Both the position numbers and the translations under genes were made by a program. Positions 28,218-36,473 of a DNA stretch of 64,000 bases are shown here, in pieces. The notes beneath the pieces are model-generated. The model had not been told where the DNA came from and ran no database searches. It was given only the letters and a program-made list of their open reading frames with translations. This DNA comes from Microcoleaceae cyanobacterium MO_207.B10 (GTDB lineage: Bacteria; Cyanobacteriota; Cyanobacteriia; Cyanobacteriales; Microcoleaceae): positions 1 through 64,000 of the forward strand of contig JASJEE010000001.1 in NCBI GenBank assembly GCA_030064835.1. The letters run 5' to 3'. Position 1 is the first letter of the stretch. The number at the start of each line of letters is the position of its first letter.

Positions 28218-28970
28218 TTAATTAGCCTCTAGATTAATGGTAGAAGCAATGAATGCACCACGCTCGGCCATTGTATATAACCCTACATGGTGAGATACTT
28301 TCTGTGGATGGATAGCAGTTTTGGGTAAACCTTGTTCCGCTGCCATTTCTGCTGTCAGATCAAAAGTAGCACAACCTTTATCATATACAGCAACATCTTT
28401 TAAAGTAGGTACTAAACCATGATTGCGCACTGACAGAATAGTAACAACGAAGTCCATCACACAGATATCAGTACAAATTCCTACTACAACTAAGCTCTCC
28501 AGCTTATTATCATTAATCCAGTTCAACAATACATTACTTTGAGTATCAAGGTCAATGGAACCGATAAATCCATTGATGCAGTCTTTGGGAACCAATGTTG
28601 CTAAGGAATTATCGTGTAACCATTTAAGTTCAGGAACAAGTTCTTCTTCTCCAGTACCCTTTTCACAATGAGGAGGATAAGGGGGTTCAGGTTTTCCTGG
28701 TTCGTGGGTATCTAGGAAAGCTAAAACTGGCCAACCTTTTTCGACAAAAGTTCGAGCTAGGCGATCGCTTTCTGAGACCATTGTGGCAATTTGTTCGTCG
28801 GGTTCTTGGGGTGCTAATGGGCCAAAGCCAACTGTACAAAAACCATTAAGTACATCTACTACAACTAATCCGGTAGGGCGATCGGCTACAACATAAGGTT
28901 GTGGATCGATGGGTAAAGCAGCTTGAATAGTTGCTAAGGAAGTATCGGGAGTAGCTAGAGTTGTTGTCAT
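28218..28970 (-). CDS. Nicotinamidase-like cysteine hydrolase (isochorismatase family)
   Basis: A 250-residue protein, likely hydrolysing nicotinamide to nicotinate in NAD salvage. The catalytic triad can be read: Asp39 (VVVDVLNGFC), Lys129 (LVPKDC) and Cys170 (CTDICVMDF). The metal site of true nicotinamidases is also visible: Asp87 and His89 (LDTHEPG) and His101 (YPPHCEKGT). This separates it from isochorismatases, which lack the metal site. Start ATG at 28970. The first 17 codons are repeated as a 50-bp copy at 31121-31170. nadA, nadB and a NADAR gene lie within about 10 kb, giving a loose NAD-metabolism neighbourhood. Confidence 0.85.
   Translation of the reverse strand: MTTTLATPDTSLATIQAALPIDPQPYVVADRPTGLVVVDVLNGFCTVGFGPLAPQEPDEQIATMVSESDRLARTFVEKGWPVLAFLDTHEPGKPEPPYPPHCEKGTGEEELVPELKWLHDNSLATLVPKDCINGFIGSIDLDTQSNVLLNWINDNKLESLVVVGICTDICVMDFVVTILSVRNHGLVPTLKDVAVYDKGCATFDLTAEMAAEQGLPKTAIHPQKVSHHVGLYTMAERGAFIASTINLEAN
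28921..28970. repeat. 50-bp direct repeat, left copy
   Basis: Identical to 31121-31170 except one base (28929 A versus 31129 G). It covers exactly the first 17 codons of the nicotinamidase-like gene. The two copies are in direct orientation exactly 2,200 bp apart and bracket the nucleotidyltransferase/XisI/XisH block. Confidence 0.85.
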
Positions 28971-29142
28971 TACAATTTACTGAACGAGAGAACTGTATAA
29001 ATAATTTTAGCTAAAACTGTATAAATAATTTTAGCTAAATTTTATTGATGATTTATTTTACCCTAAAATATAGCTAGATAAGCTAGATTTAGTTTTTACA
29101 GAAGACTTGCTTTCAAACCCAGTCTCAATACTTAAGAAAATA

Positions 29143-29979
29143 TTAAGCTAAAGTAGTTTCATCCACAGCTTTTTCTAATTCTGGAGTTAGTTTGAGGCGA
29201 TCGCTCCACAACCTCAAATAGTCAAAATCTAATATTTTGCGTCTGGCTTTAATTACACCCAAAATATCGCGCCATTGTTTTTGAGAGTAATTATCTGCAA
29301 TTTTGTACAATCTTAATTTATGTAAAATAATATTTTCAGGAGAAGTAATATAAATAGATTTATTCCCCGAAAAAAGTTTAACTTGTTTTCGGCGAGACAT
29401 AGCCGATAACTCAAAATCATTAGACTGTTTAATAGGATAAATATCTGCTTTAATAGCTGATGCTGTATGAATGACATTAAAGCTATTAGTCCGACCTCTC
29501 AGAGCATCATCTATAGCAGTATCACTCAGATAAAATTCTGTTGATAACGCTGTTATTAATTGTTCTACTTTATCTGGTTCTAAAATAATTGCAATGTCAG
29601 CATCTTCTGTTTGTCTCCGTTCTCCCCAAAACGAACTAGCCAGACCACTACTTAAGTAGTAAGGAATGTTTAAATTATCTAATATTTCACCAAGATTCAG
29701 GGCTAAATCAATTTCAGAAGCCATCATAAAATCTGTGTTAATAAGTTTATTTATTGAGCAATATTGCTCTCCTAGTTTGAATTTTATATACTCTAATTTC
29801 AGTTGTTTATTTGTTAGATTATCATGTTGTTGTTTAAATAAATTCCACCAAATTTCTTGAGATTGAATGGATGCCCTGTGATATTGCATTATTCTGGTTT
29901 CTATTGGTATTTTACCTATGAGGTCGAACCATATTTTTTCAGCTTCTATGGTTGTATCTGTTGCTTGAGTTTTATACAT
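29143..29979 (-). CDS. Nucleotidyltransferase-fold protein
   Basis: A 278-residue protein. Residues about 90-230 look like a minimal nucleotidyltransferase domain of the kind seen in AbiEii/DUF6036 proteins: LNIPYYLSSGLASSFWGERR, then the acidic motif TEDADIAIIL and a third acidic residue in KADIYPI, followed by ENIILHKLRLYK. The N-terminal 75 residues are helical and of unknown origin. Such proteins are often parts of toxin-antitoxin or defence loci. No cognate partner of known type is adjacent, except the small DUF104-like protein 58 bp upstream. Function uncertain. Confidence 0.7.
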   Translation of the reverse strand: MYKTQATDTTIEAEKIWFDLIGKIPIETRIMQYHRASIQSQEIWWNLFKQQHDNLTNKQLKLEYIKFKLGEQYCSINKLINTDFMMASEIDLALNLGEILDNLNIPYYLSSGLASSFWGERRQTEDADIAIILEPDKVEQLITALSTEFYLSDTAIDDALRGRTNSFNVIHTASAIKADIYPIKQSNDFELSAMSRRKQVKLFSGNKSIYITSPENIILHKLRLYKIADNYSQKQWRDILGVIKARRKILDFDYLRLWSDRLKLTPELEKAVDETTLA

Positions 29980-30036
29980 TATTACTAATCTACTGGCTAA
30001 TTTTATTCTAGGAATATAGCCTAATTTTTGATTATT

Positions 30037-30273
30037 TTAATTGCGTTTAGGAGTGCGATATAAATAATGATCATGATGTATTGACCAATCTTCGGGTGCT
30101 TCAAAAGTATCTGCTAAACTCTCCAAAATATCCCAAGCATTTTCTTTTGGAGGAGCGGGTAATTGTTCCTCAGAAATAATCTGGATTCGATAACGTTTAT
30201 TTGGTTTTAAATTCAAAGCTGAATCTGGATGCAATCCTCTCCCATCAAAGGTTACTGTTACAGTTTTATTCAT
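30037..30273 (-). CDS. Small DUF104-like antitoxin-type protein
   Basis: 78 residues from the ATG at 30273, preceded by AGGAG. It begins MNKTVTVTFDGRGLHPDSAL and has a beta-rich start with NLKPNKRYRIQII, then a helical AWDILESLADTFEAPEDW and the closing HDHYLYRTPKRN. This resembles the AF2212/DUF104 group of putative antitoxins, which in cyanobacteria often precede PIN-type toxins. No PIN gene is present here: the neighbours are a nucleotidyltransferase and XisI. It lies 16 bp after the xisI stop on the same strand, so the three are likely co-transcribed. Confidence 0.7.
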   Translation of the reverse strand: MNKTVTVTFDGRGLHPDSALNLKPNKRYRIQIISEEQLPAPPKENAWDILESLADTFEAPEDWSIHHDHYLYRTPKRN

Positions 30274-30289
30274 GTATACTCCTGTTTGA

Positions 30290-30625
30290 TTAACATAAAG
30301 CAAAATCGGTATACTTTCTCAGATATGGTGCATGATAGGCTAAAACAATATCTTGTGGAGATACACCACGTTCAACTAATACATTGGCAATGCCAATTTC
30401 TGTACCATCATTTTGAATCCAAATCTTGTCATTTTTCAAGTCAATATGAATAGTTGAACCATAAATACGGCGATGTTTATTCCATCCTGTATGAACAAGT
30501 TGATAACGGTCTCTTTCTGTATCAAAAATTAATTCCACTTCTACTTCACCATAAGCAGGTTTGTGGCTGCTATATTCGGTGAGAATTTCTTTGACAAGAT
30601 GCCGATATTCGTCTAGTTTTGCCAT
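30290..30625 (-). CDS. xisI: XisI, element excision controlling factor family
   Basis: A 111-residue XisI-family protein, starting ATG at 30625. Features: MAKLDEYRHLVKEILTEYSS, VELIFDTERDRYQLVHTGW, RIYGSTIHIDLKNDKIWIQ, DGTEIGIANVLVERGVSPQD and YHAPYLRKYTDFA. XisI was named for its role in excision of the fdxN element in heterocyst-forming cyanobacteria, but homologues are widespread in strains without that element, and a broader role is unproven. Its start overlaps the end of xisH by 13 bases, so the two are translationally coupled. Confidence 0.93.
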   Translation of the reverse strand: MAKLDEYRHLVKEILTEYSSHKPAYGEVEVELIFDTERDRYQLVHTGWNKHRRIYGSTIHIDLKNDKIWIQNDGTEIGIANVLVERGVSPQDIVLAYHAPYLRKYTDFALC

Positions 30626-31029
30626 TGGATAATTTCCTCATTAACTGGATCGAATACAATCAATTTTAATTGATATTCTTGGGTAATAAGTTGGACAAAA
30701 CGACGGGCAAAGAAAGTATCATAAATTTCAACAGGAATAGCCAGGTATAGTATTCGCCCTGGCTCTTCTGCGTGAAGAGCAAAGCGATAATTCAGGAATT
30801 GTCCTAAAACTGTATGAAATTCAGAAACAGCCGAAGGCTTGAGAAATGTTTTAATTTCAACCGCTATTCTTTCTCCATCCTTTTCTGCTGCTAAAAGTCT
30901 TTCTGCTCCCAAGTCAATGTAAATTTCAACTTCAGCAAAATTAATGTAGAGAGGGTCATGGGTGATGCGCCAGCCCTCTTTCTCTAAAGCAGATTTTACT
31001 TGATTATGAAAGGTATCCTTTGCTGACAC
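30613..31029 (-). CDS. xisH: XisH, element excision controlling factor family
   Basis: A 138-residue protein of the restriction-endonuclease-like fold, starting GTG at 31029. Motifs: AKDTFHNQVKSALEKEGWRI, ITHDPLYI, the acidic/Lys core VEIYIDLGAERLLAAEKDGE, RIAVEIKTFLKPSAVSEFH (ExK) and LGQFLNYRFAL. The D...ExK arrangement fits a PD-(D/E)xK nuclease-like site, so nuclease activity is possible (inference from fold). Paired with xisI. The pair sits inside a 2.2-kb block bracketed by 50-bp direct repeats. Confidence 0.92.
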   Translation of the reverse strand: MSAKDTFHNQVKSALEKEGWRITHDPLYINFAEVEIYIDLGAERLLAAEKDGERIAVEIKTFLKPSAVSEFHTVLGQFLNYRFALHAEEPGRILYLAIPVEIYDTFFARRFVQLITQEYQLKLIVFDPVNEEIIQWQN

Positions 31030-31120
31030 GATTTGCCTCTACCTTGATTTTTTTACCTGATGTACCTACCTTGACTAGATACCTGAACATTTTAGTGGAG
31101 GTAGGCAAAAGGGAACAGGA

Positions 31121-31170
31121 GCTTGAATGGTTGCTAAGGAAGTATCGGGAGTAGCTAGAGTTGTTGTCAT
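31121..31170. repeat. 50-bp direct repeat, right copy
   Basis: Copy of the first 17 codons of the nicotinamidase-like gene (28921-28970), including its start codon (CAT at 31168-31170 on the plus strand), but with no gene attached. Similar AATTTA follows both copies. The sequence between this copy and the xisH start (31030-31120) shows no other feature. Confidence 0.85.
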
Positions 31171-31251
31171 AATTTATCTTAACCCTTGTTTGTTCAAGAT
31201 ATTTTCTGCTCAAATTGTATCAGTTTTTGATAAAGCAGAAATAATTTTTTG

Positions 31252-31962
31252 TTAGTAGTCAATTATTAAATCATAGCGTCCTTGGTCATAAACTTGATGT
31301 AAAATACTTTGTAAATCTAGAGTAATTTCTGAATCTTCTGGAAGTAGAGGCAAAGTAAAAACAGGAATCACATCTTGAATGTTAAAAGTATAGAGATATG
31401 CTTGAGGACGTTGATTATTAGGACTGACTAAAATACAATAATCATGCTCTATATTTTGATTTAAGGTAATCATTGAATTACCTTGACGTAGCAAATCTAT
31501 TTCTACAAAATTTGTACAGCTACTTAAAATATGCTGACGTTTTTTTTCGTATTTTATTCGACCTTCTCCTGCATTTTTATTGATAGGGGAAAGAATTTCA
31601 ATTGCCGTAATAACTTCTCCCGTGCCAACTCTCCTAACTTCTAGATATCCTTGTTTAATTATTTCTGTCAGAGCAAGTTCTATGGTTAAAGGTTGAGTAG
31701 AAGGGAATGCAACAGCTACATTAGACTCAGGAGATTTGATGGAAGTTTCAGAATTTTTAGCAATGATATTATCAGGAATACCAATAAGTGTAGATTTTTC
31801 TCCACTGGTTTCATAGATTTGCACTTCCACCGCAACTACATATTTAGGGGCTAACTGTTGATTTAATAAGCGAGCAATTTCCGTAATTAGCCAATGATGT
31901 ATACTTGACCAATAGGCTGAATCTTCTAAATAGGGATTCATTCCAGGGAAGGGTGAGAGCAT
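31252..31962 (-). CDS. DUF4058-family protein
   Basis: 236 residues from the ATG at 31962. The family signature is the N-terminus MLSPFPGMNPYLEDSAYWSS then IHHWLITEIARLLNQQLAP, followed by TAIEILSPINKNAGEGRIKY and KKRQHILSSCTNFVEIDLLR. The TAIEILSP...EIDLLR core has the beta strand with E...ExD-type acidic residues found in PD-(D/E)xK-like folds, but DUF4058 has no demonstrated activity known to me. DUF4058 genes are numerous in filamentous cyanobacteria. The upstream region (31969-32040) is made of TAATTAATAAT repeats. Confidence 0.85.
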   Translation of the reverse strand: MLSPFPGMNPYLEDSAYWSSIHHWLITEIARLLNQQLAPKYVVAVEVQIYETSGEKSTLIGIPDNIIAKNSETSIKSPESNVAVAFPSTQPLTIELALTEIIKQGYLEVRRVGTGEVITAIEILSPINKNAGEGRIKYEKKRQHILSSCTNFVEIDLLRQGNSMITLNQNIEHDYCILVSPNNQRPQAYLYTFNIQDVIPVFTLPLLPEDSEITLDLQSILHQVYDQGRYDLIIDY

Positions 31963-32050
31963 TTTCAATAATTAATAATTAATAATTAATAATTAATTAT
32001 TATAGCAATCCTATTAACTGTTGTCTTTTCATCACAAATCTCGTTCACCA

Positions 32051-32742
32051 TTAACAAACACCAAAAGTAATACCTAAGTCCTTCAACCAACGACGATAGG
32101 CAATAGAAGCGCGATCGCACTGAGCATGGACTTCTGGGAGCCAGTCGCTATTTGTTTCACTTTGGGATAGCAAAGGCAAACAAACCGGACGTTGGGATTC
32201 TATTATTTCAGCATCTTCAGCCCAAAGTCGATCCTGAAATGCTTGGAAATCTGACTCCGAAGCTCCATCGCTATAATTCATGGCAGCCAGTCCCCATATC
32301 AAACTTTCGTTTTCCTCAATGGGGGTTACTGTAAATAGAAGACTGTATTTTCCCTGCACTGACTCTTTGACTTGATAGAGAGTCAAAGGACGACATATTT
32401 TTTGCGACCACTCGATCTTACCATCAGTACCGGAGCCATCAAAATTTGGTTGCCAGAGGGAAATTTTTCCAATAGTGATACCTTCTACATTTACTTTTAC
32501 TTCATAGTCTTCGATTTCTGGGTGTTCTGGTGAACCGAGACTTCCTTGATGGGCAAAAGAAAAATGAGACACATCAAATGCATTCTCAATTACACGAAAT
32601 CCACTAGAATGGCAGTGATACGGACCGAAAACAAACTTACGGTAGCTTAAATCATTCCATTCTGGAAATGAAGGCACATCTTGCGAAGGTTCCCCCAAGC
32701 ATACCCACACGAAGCCATAGCATTCTTGACATTGGTAAGTTT
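32051..32742 (-). pseudogene. Rieske oxygenase lacking its Rieske domain
   Basis: Encodes the catalytic half of a Rieske-type ring-hydroxylating oxygenase. YQCQECYGFVWVCLGEP leads into the iron-site region (VIENAFDVSHFSFAHQGSLG, with the N/D...H...H pattern), then a beta-rich domain and a closing RASIAYRRWLKDLG. The N-terminal CxH...CxxH cluster domain is absent. Upstream of YQCQ the frame runs straight into the last codons of the truncated quinone-oxidoreductase gene, separated only by its TAA stop. The first ATG would be at about 32710 (219 residues). A deletion probably removed the Rieske domain and the rest of the neighbouring gene. Confidence 0.75.
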
Positions 32743-33237
32743 TTATTCGTGCATTTTTTGGTGGGTGTTGCTCAGGGTTAGCTGGTAAATATTAGTAGCA
32801 GGAACTACTACATATTCAGCAAAACCCCCATCCAATTCACTGCCAATATATTGATAGTCGTCTAGAGTTTCATCACGAATCCAACTATCAACTATAACTC
32901 TTTTTTGGAGAAGTTTTGAATCTACATTTTCCCCAATTTCTATTACTTTGCCAACAATATCAGCACCTTGTATTCGCGGAAACTCTGTACCATTTTGTGT
33001 CCAACAAGATGTATTATTGGGGTTGTTTTCTTTTGTATCTTGGAGAATAGCTTGAAAATTATCCTCCGCAGCATACCAACCAGTCCGAGTATTAATATCT
33101 GTATTATTTACCGAACAAGCTCCCACTTTAATCAATACTTCTCCCGGTTTTGGAGTTGGTTTAGGAACTTGAGTATAGACCAGTTTTTCTGGTCCTCCAA
33201 AACCCGTGAGAATAACCGCATTCATTAAATCAGTCAT
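32743..33237 (-). pseudogene. Quinone oxidoreductase/zinc-type alcohol dehydrogenase, C-terminally truncated
   Basis: 164 codons. MNAVILTGFGGPEKLVYTQV and KPGEVLIKVGACSVNNTDIN, then FPRIQGADIVGKVIEIGENV, belong to the N-terminal catalytic domain of MDR-family quinone oxidoreductases, normally about 320-340 residues. It stops after NIYQLTLSNTHQKMHE, before the Rossmann domain with its GxGxxG. The following bases belong to a Rieske oxygenase, so the break is a deletion junction near 32745. The start is either ATG at 33237 or ATG at 33225. Confidence 0.75.
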
Positions 33238-33611
33238 TTCAGTTATCAGTTATCAGTTATCAGCATTACCTCTATGAATAATTAATAATTAATAATTAAT
33301 AATTAAACTAGACAGTACAAAGTTCTTAGAATAACTATTGCTAACTAAGGCTTTCAGCTATCTCAAACTTAGAAACTATCTATTGATAATGTAGTTGCTG
33401 TCAGCCTGCTACAGTAATATTTTCAGTCTTGAAAGCAAATCGTTTTTTAGCAGAAATTTGTATTCTCCAGCAATTAAAGAATCCTTGCATTATTAATTGT
33501 TCATTATTAATTATTTACTGCTCCCCTGCTCCCCACAAGTTTTTCAGGAGTTCTTTATAAGGGATAGCTTTTAAGGGGAGATTTTTAACCTGAATTATTA
33601 ATTATTAATTA
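33235..33611. repeat. Heptamer leader and R12-like repeat
   Basis: 33239-33265 holds tandem CAGTTAT heptamers directly upstream of a start codon. The same arrangement occurs upstream of the methyltransferase start at 34885. 33270-33310 is TAATTAATAAT sequence. From about 33478 to 33611 lies an R12-like block (TTATTAATTGTTCATTATTAA, CTTTTAAGGGGAG, TTATTAATTATTAATTATT) that runs up to the stop of the NADAR gene. No gene. Confidence 0.45.
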
Positions 33612-34052
33612 TTAATTATTCTGTAACCTATTTCTTACTTTCATCAATATTTCTCCCAAACGATTTTTCCCACTCCCATCTTTACCACATCCCCAATAAT
33701 AATCTTGAGGTGCATTTTCCACTATCAATTTATCTCCCGTACTCAGAAGAATTTCGCCAATATCTTTATGAGTTTGAAACTTACAAAGTAAACCTCGCTC
33801 CATCACATCCTCCTTAATTTCCTCCCAGTCTTTGCGGAGGGGACGACTACGCTCTCGCCCCATTTTAGCAGCATCTGCCGGAGTTTTAGCCAATCTAATT
33901 TCTTCCAGATGCTCAGTCCCCACAAATTTTTGGCCTTGGAAATAATGCTCTGAAGTTGGCCACCAGAGTCCATCAAGTTCAAAACCGTGGGGGGAAAAGT
34001 TGGAAAAACAACCATAAGGTTGTTCTGTTTCATCAAAAAAGTAAATAGTCAT
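33612..34052 (-). CDS. NADAR-family protein
   Basis: 146 residues from the ATG at 34052. Motifs of the NADAR (YbiA/RibX-like) family: YGCFSNFSPHGFELDGLWWP, TSEHYFQGQKF, AAKMGRERSRPLRKDWEEIK, and the C-terminal DYYWGCGKDGSGKNRLGEIL. Family members hydrolyse N-glycosidic bonds in riboflavin-pathway intermediates or ADP-ribose conjugates. Its ATG overlaps the stop of the upstream methyltransferase gene (TAATG), so the two are translationally coupled. The longer upstream frame lies inside the methyltransferase gene and is not used. Confidence 0.9.
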   Translation of the reverse strand: MTIYFFDETEQPYGCFSNFSPHGFELDGLWWPTSEHYFQGQKFVGTEHLEEIRLAKTPADAAKMGRERSRPLRKDWEEIKEDVMERGLLCKFQTHKDIGEILLSTGDKLIVENAPQDYYWGCGKDGSGKNRLGEILMKVRNRLQNN

Positions 34053-34885
34053 TAATTGTTCTCCAACAAACGGAAGTGTAAAATTCCCCACTGCATATAT
34101 CCTTGTTCGTAACGTTCTATCCAAGGTTGAATGCTATTTAAAGTTTTATCGGCAAATTCTGTAGAAGTCAATTTTACTACTTCATCGTAACGCTTTTGTA
34201 CTTCTTCCCCAAAACGTCGATAATGGATGGGCACATTTTGAGAAAGGTCAATAAAATGTAGTTCCTCAAAACCTAACTCTCTTGCTGTTTGACTGTAAAA
34301 GTGGTATGACCCCATGTCACTAATTCCCAAACGTTCAAAAGCAGGTTGTAATGCTCCTGGAGGACAAGTTTCGCTTTGCATGGGGTCAGTAAAAATTAAT
34401 TCGCCTCCCGGTTTTAATATTCTTTTAATTTCCTGGAAAACTAGACGGCGATCGCCACTATGTAAAATAGCATCTTGAGACCAAACAATATCAAAGGAGT
34501 TGTCTGGATAGGGAATATCCTCGAAACTCCCTTGAATTACTTCTACCAAGTGGCTTAAGTTTTGTTCTTGGTTAAGTTGGCTATTGCGTTGATTTTGCAA
34601 TTCGCTTAAATTGAGACAACATACTGAACAGCCATAAGTTTTAGCTAAATACCGAGCTGCTCCTCCATATCCTGCTCCCAGGTCAATGACTCGCGAATTT
34701 TTGTCTATTTTTTCCAGAGTTTGGGCGATGGTTTCTACTGTCCGCAGGGAAGCTTCGTGGATAGGTTCGTCTTGTTGGGTATAGATTCCGTAACAAATAT
34801 GTTCCCCTCCCCAGATAGTGGAATACATTCTGTCGGTCTCAGTCCCATCATAATATTGTTGGGCAACTTTTACTGCTTCTGTCAT
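34052..34885 (-). CDS. SAM-dependent methyltransferase, sarcosine/dimethylglycine (betaine-forming) type
   Basis: A 277-residue class I methyltransferase. The N-terminus QQYYDGTETDRMYSTIWGGE and HICYGIYTQQDEPIHEASLR is typical of the sarcosine/dimethylglycine N-methyltransferase group that makes glycine betaine. SAM motif I is VIDLGAGYGGAARYLA; then DIPYPDNSFDIVWSQDAILH and LKPGGELIFTDPMQS. In Trichodesmium a related enzyme has been reported to make homoserine betaine, so the substrate could be another amino acid (inference). Start ATG at 34885, just after tandem CTGATAA-type heptamers. No glycine-sarcosine methyltransferase lies beside it, so it would need another gene for the first methylations. 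Confidence 0.82.
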   Translation of the reverse strand: MTEAVKVAQQYYDGTETDRMYSTIWGGEHICYGIYTQQDEPIHEASLRTVETIAQTLEKIDKNSRVIDLGAGYGGAARYLAKTYGCSVCCLNLSELQNQRNSQLNQEQNLSHLVEVIQGSFEDIPYPDNSFDIVWSQDAILHSGDRRLVFQEIKRILKPGGELIFTDPMQSETCPPGALQPAFERLGISDMGSYHFYSQTARELGFEELHFIDLSQNVPIHYRRFGEEVQKRYDEVVKLTSTEFADKTLNSIQPWIERYEQGYMQWGILHFRLLENN

Positions 34886-35139
34886 TTCAGTTATCAGTTA
34901 TTACTTATCAGTTATTAGTTATCAGTATTTCTCACCTATTTATGGGAGGAAATACTGAATTTTCTTTTTCTTCTCCTGCTTTTAAAGAGGAGACTTAAGA
35001 CTTTATATTTTAAGTCATTGGTGTTGGTCAATCAAGGTATGAAAATAAAAATTGAACAATCCCAAATATTTGTTTTTCAATAGTGAGCGCAATTACCAAA
35101 ACATACAAATCATACCCTAATTTACCAACGCCTAGTCAT

Positions 35140-36132
35140 TTATTGTTTCTCTGCTTTTGCCGAATTAAATGAAAGTTCTAACATTTTTTGAATTGGTTTC
35201 AACGCTGCCACTCTTGTCTCTTCAGGAATGGTAATTTCTGGTGTCTTGTTTTTCATCGCTAGATAAAGTTTTTCTAAAGTATTCAACCTCATGTGAGGAC
35301 ATTCATTACAAGCACAATTATTCATTGCTGGTGCAGGAATAAAGTTTTTGTTGCTAGCTTTCTTTTCCATTTGATGAATAATTCCCGGTTCGGTTGCCAC
35401 AATAAATGTTTGATTTTGGCTTTCCTGACAATATTTTAATAAAGCAGTGGTGGAACCGACATAATTTGCATGACGCAACACACTCGGTTCGCATTCTGGA
35501 TGAGCAATCATCTCAGCTTCGGGATGTTCTATTTTTAATTGCACGATCTTTTTCTCAGAGAATGTCTCGTGAACAATACAACTGCCTTCCCACAGAATTA
35601 AATCTCGTCCAGTTTGCTCCATGACATAACGACCCAGGTTTCGGTCTGGAGCAAAAATTATCGGTTGGTCTGCTGGTATTTGTTTAACTATTTTGACTGA
35701 GTTGGAACTGGTGCAGATAATATCGCTCATTGCCTTGATAGCAGCAGTGCAATTAATATAAGAAATTACTATTGCATCGGGATGAGCAGCTTTAAATTTG
35801 CCAAATTCTTCTGGTGGACAACTATCGGCGAGAGAGCAACCTGCATCTAAATCTGGTAGCAGTACCAGTTTATTTGGGTTAAGAATTTTTGCAGTTTCTG
35901 CCATAAAATGAACTCCTGCAAAAACTATTACATCTGCATCAGTTTCAGCAGCTTGTTGGGAAAGACCTAGAGAATCGCCAATATAGTCGGCAATGTCTTG
36001 AATATCCGGTTCTTGATAATAGTGAGCCAGAATGACAGCATTTAGTTCTTGCTTGAGGTCGGCGATCGCTTCAAACAAGTTGTTAGGTATCTGATTAAGA
36101 GTTTGGTTGGTTTTGAGTTGAGTTGCAAACAT
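35140..36132 (-). CDS. nadA: NadA, quinolinate synthase
   Basis: [4Fe-4S] enzyme that condenses iminoaspartate with dihydroxyacetone phosphate to quinolinate in NAD synthesis. 330 residues from the ATG at 36132 ([12 protein letters not shown]), which fits the family N-terminus; the frame extends 27 codons further but that part is not family-like. Motifs: [49 protein letters not shown], a cluster Cys in [20 protein letters not shown] and the C-terminal [15 protein letters not shown]. Works with NadB (23883). Confidence 0.96.
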   Translation of the reverse strand: MFATQLKTNQTLNQIPNNLFEAIADLKQELNAVILAHYYQEPDIQDIADYIGDSLGLSQQAAETDADVIVFAGVHFMAETAKILNPNKLVLLPDLDAGCSLADSCPPEEFGKFKAAHPDAIVISYINCTAAIKAMSDIICTSSNSVKIVKQIPADQPIIFAPDRNLGRYVMEQTGRDLILWEGSCIVHETFSEKKIVQLKIEHPEAEMIAHPECEPSVLRHANYVGSTTALLKYCQESQNQTFIVATEPGIIHQMEKKASNKNFIPAPAMNNCACNECPHMRLNTLEKLYLAMKNKTPEITIPEETRVAALKPIQKMLELSFNSAKAEKQ

Positions 36133-36165
36133 TATTAATTTTTTCTGTAATTTATCTATTAACGG

Positions 36166-36183
36166 GCGGTCAGTTTTGACCGC
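36166..36183. promoter_or_regulatory. Hairpin in the nadA leader
   Basis: GCGGTCA-GTTT-TGACCGC, a perfect 7-bp stem with a 4-base loop, 34 bases upstream of the nadA start. Wider pairing (AACGGGC / CTACGGTT) lengthens the stem imperfectly. It could be regulatory or merely a dispersed repeat. Confidence 0.4.
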
Positions 36184-36304
36184 TACGGTTAATTTAATTA
36201 TAGTAAAATTCACAAAAATTATGTAGGCAACTGTTTGGTCTCTATAGACCCCAAATGGGTTCTATTTTTAAATAGACGGTGTGATGGCGAGATGGGTTCA
36301 GCAA

Positions 36305-36460
36305 TTAACAATTAATAATTACCGAATTATTAATTAATAATTAAATAATTCAGGTTTAAAGCCTCCCCTGTTAAGGTGAAAAAATAAATAATATTTCCTA
36401 ATCTTCAATCAAGGACGGTTTTAACCAGAGGTAATTATCAATTATCCATTATCAATATAA
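36305..36460 (+). repeat. R12 repeat
   Basis: CCGAATTATTAATTAATAATT, AAGCCTCCCCTGTTAAGG, AATAATATTTCCTAATC, GGTTTTAACCAGAGG, TAATTATCAATTATCC, in the same order as at 13485. Ends 13 bases before the stop of the SDR pseudogene. Confidence 0.6.
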
Positions 36461-36473
36461 TTAACGCCTTAGT

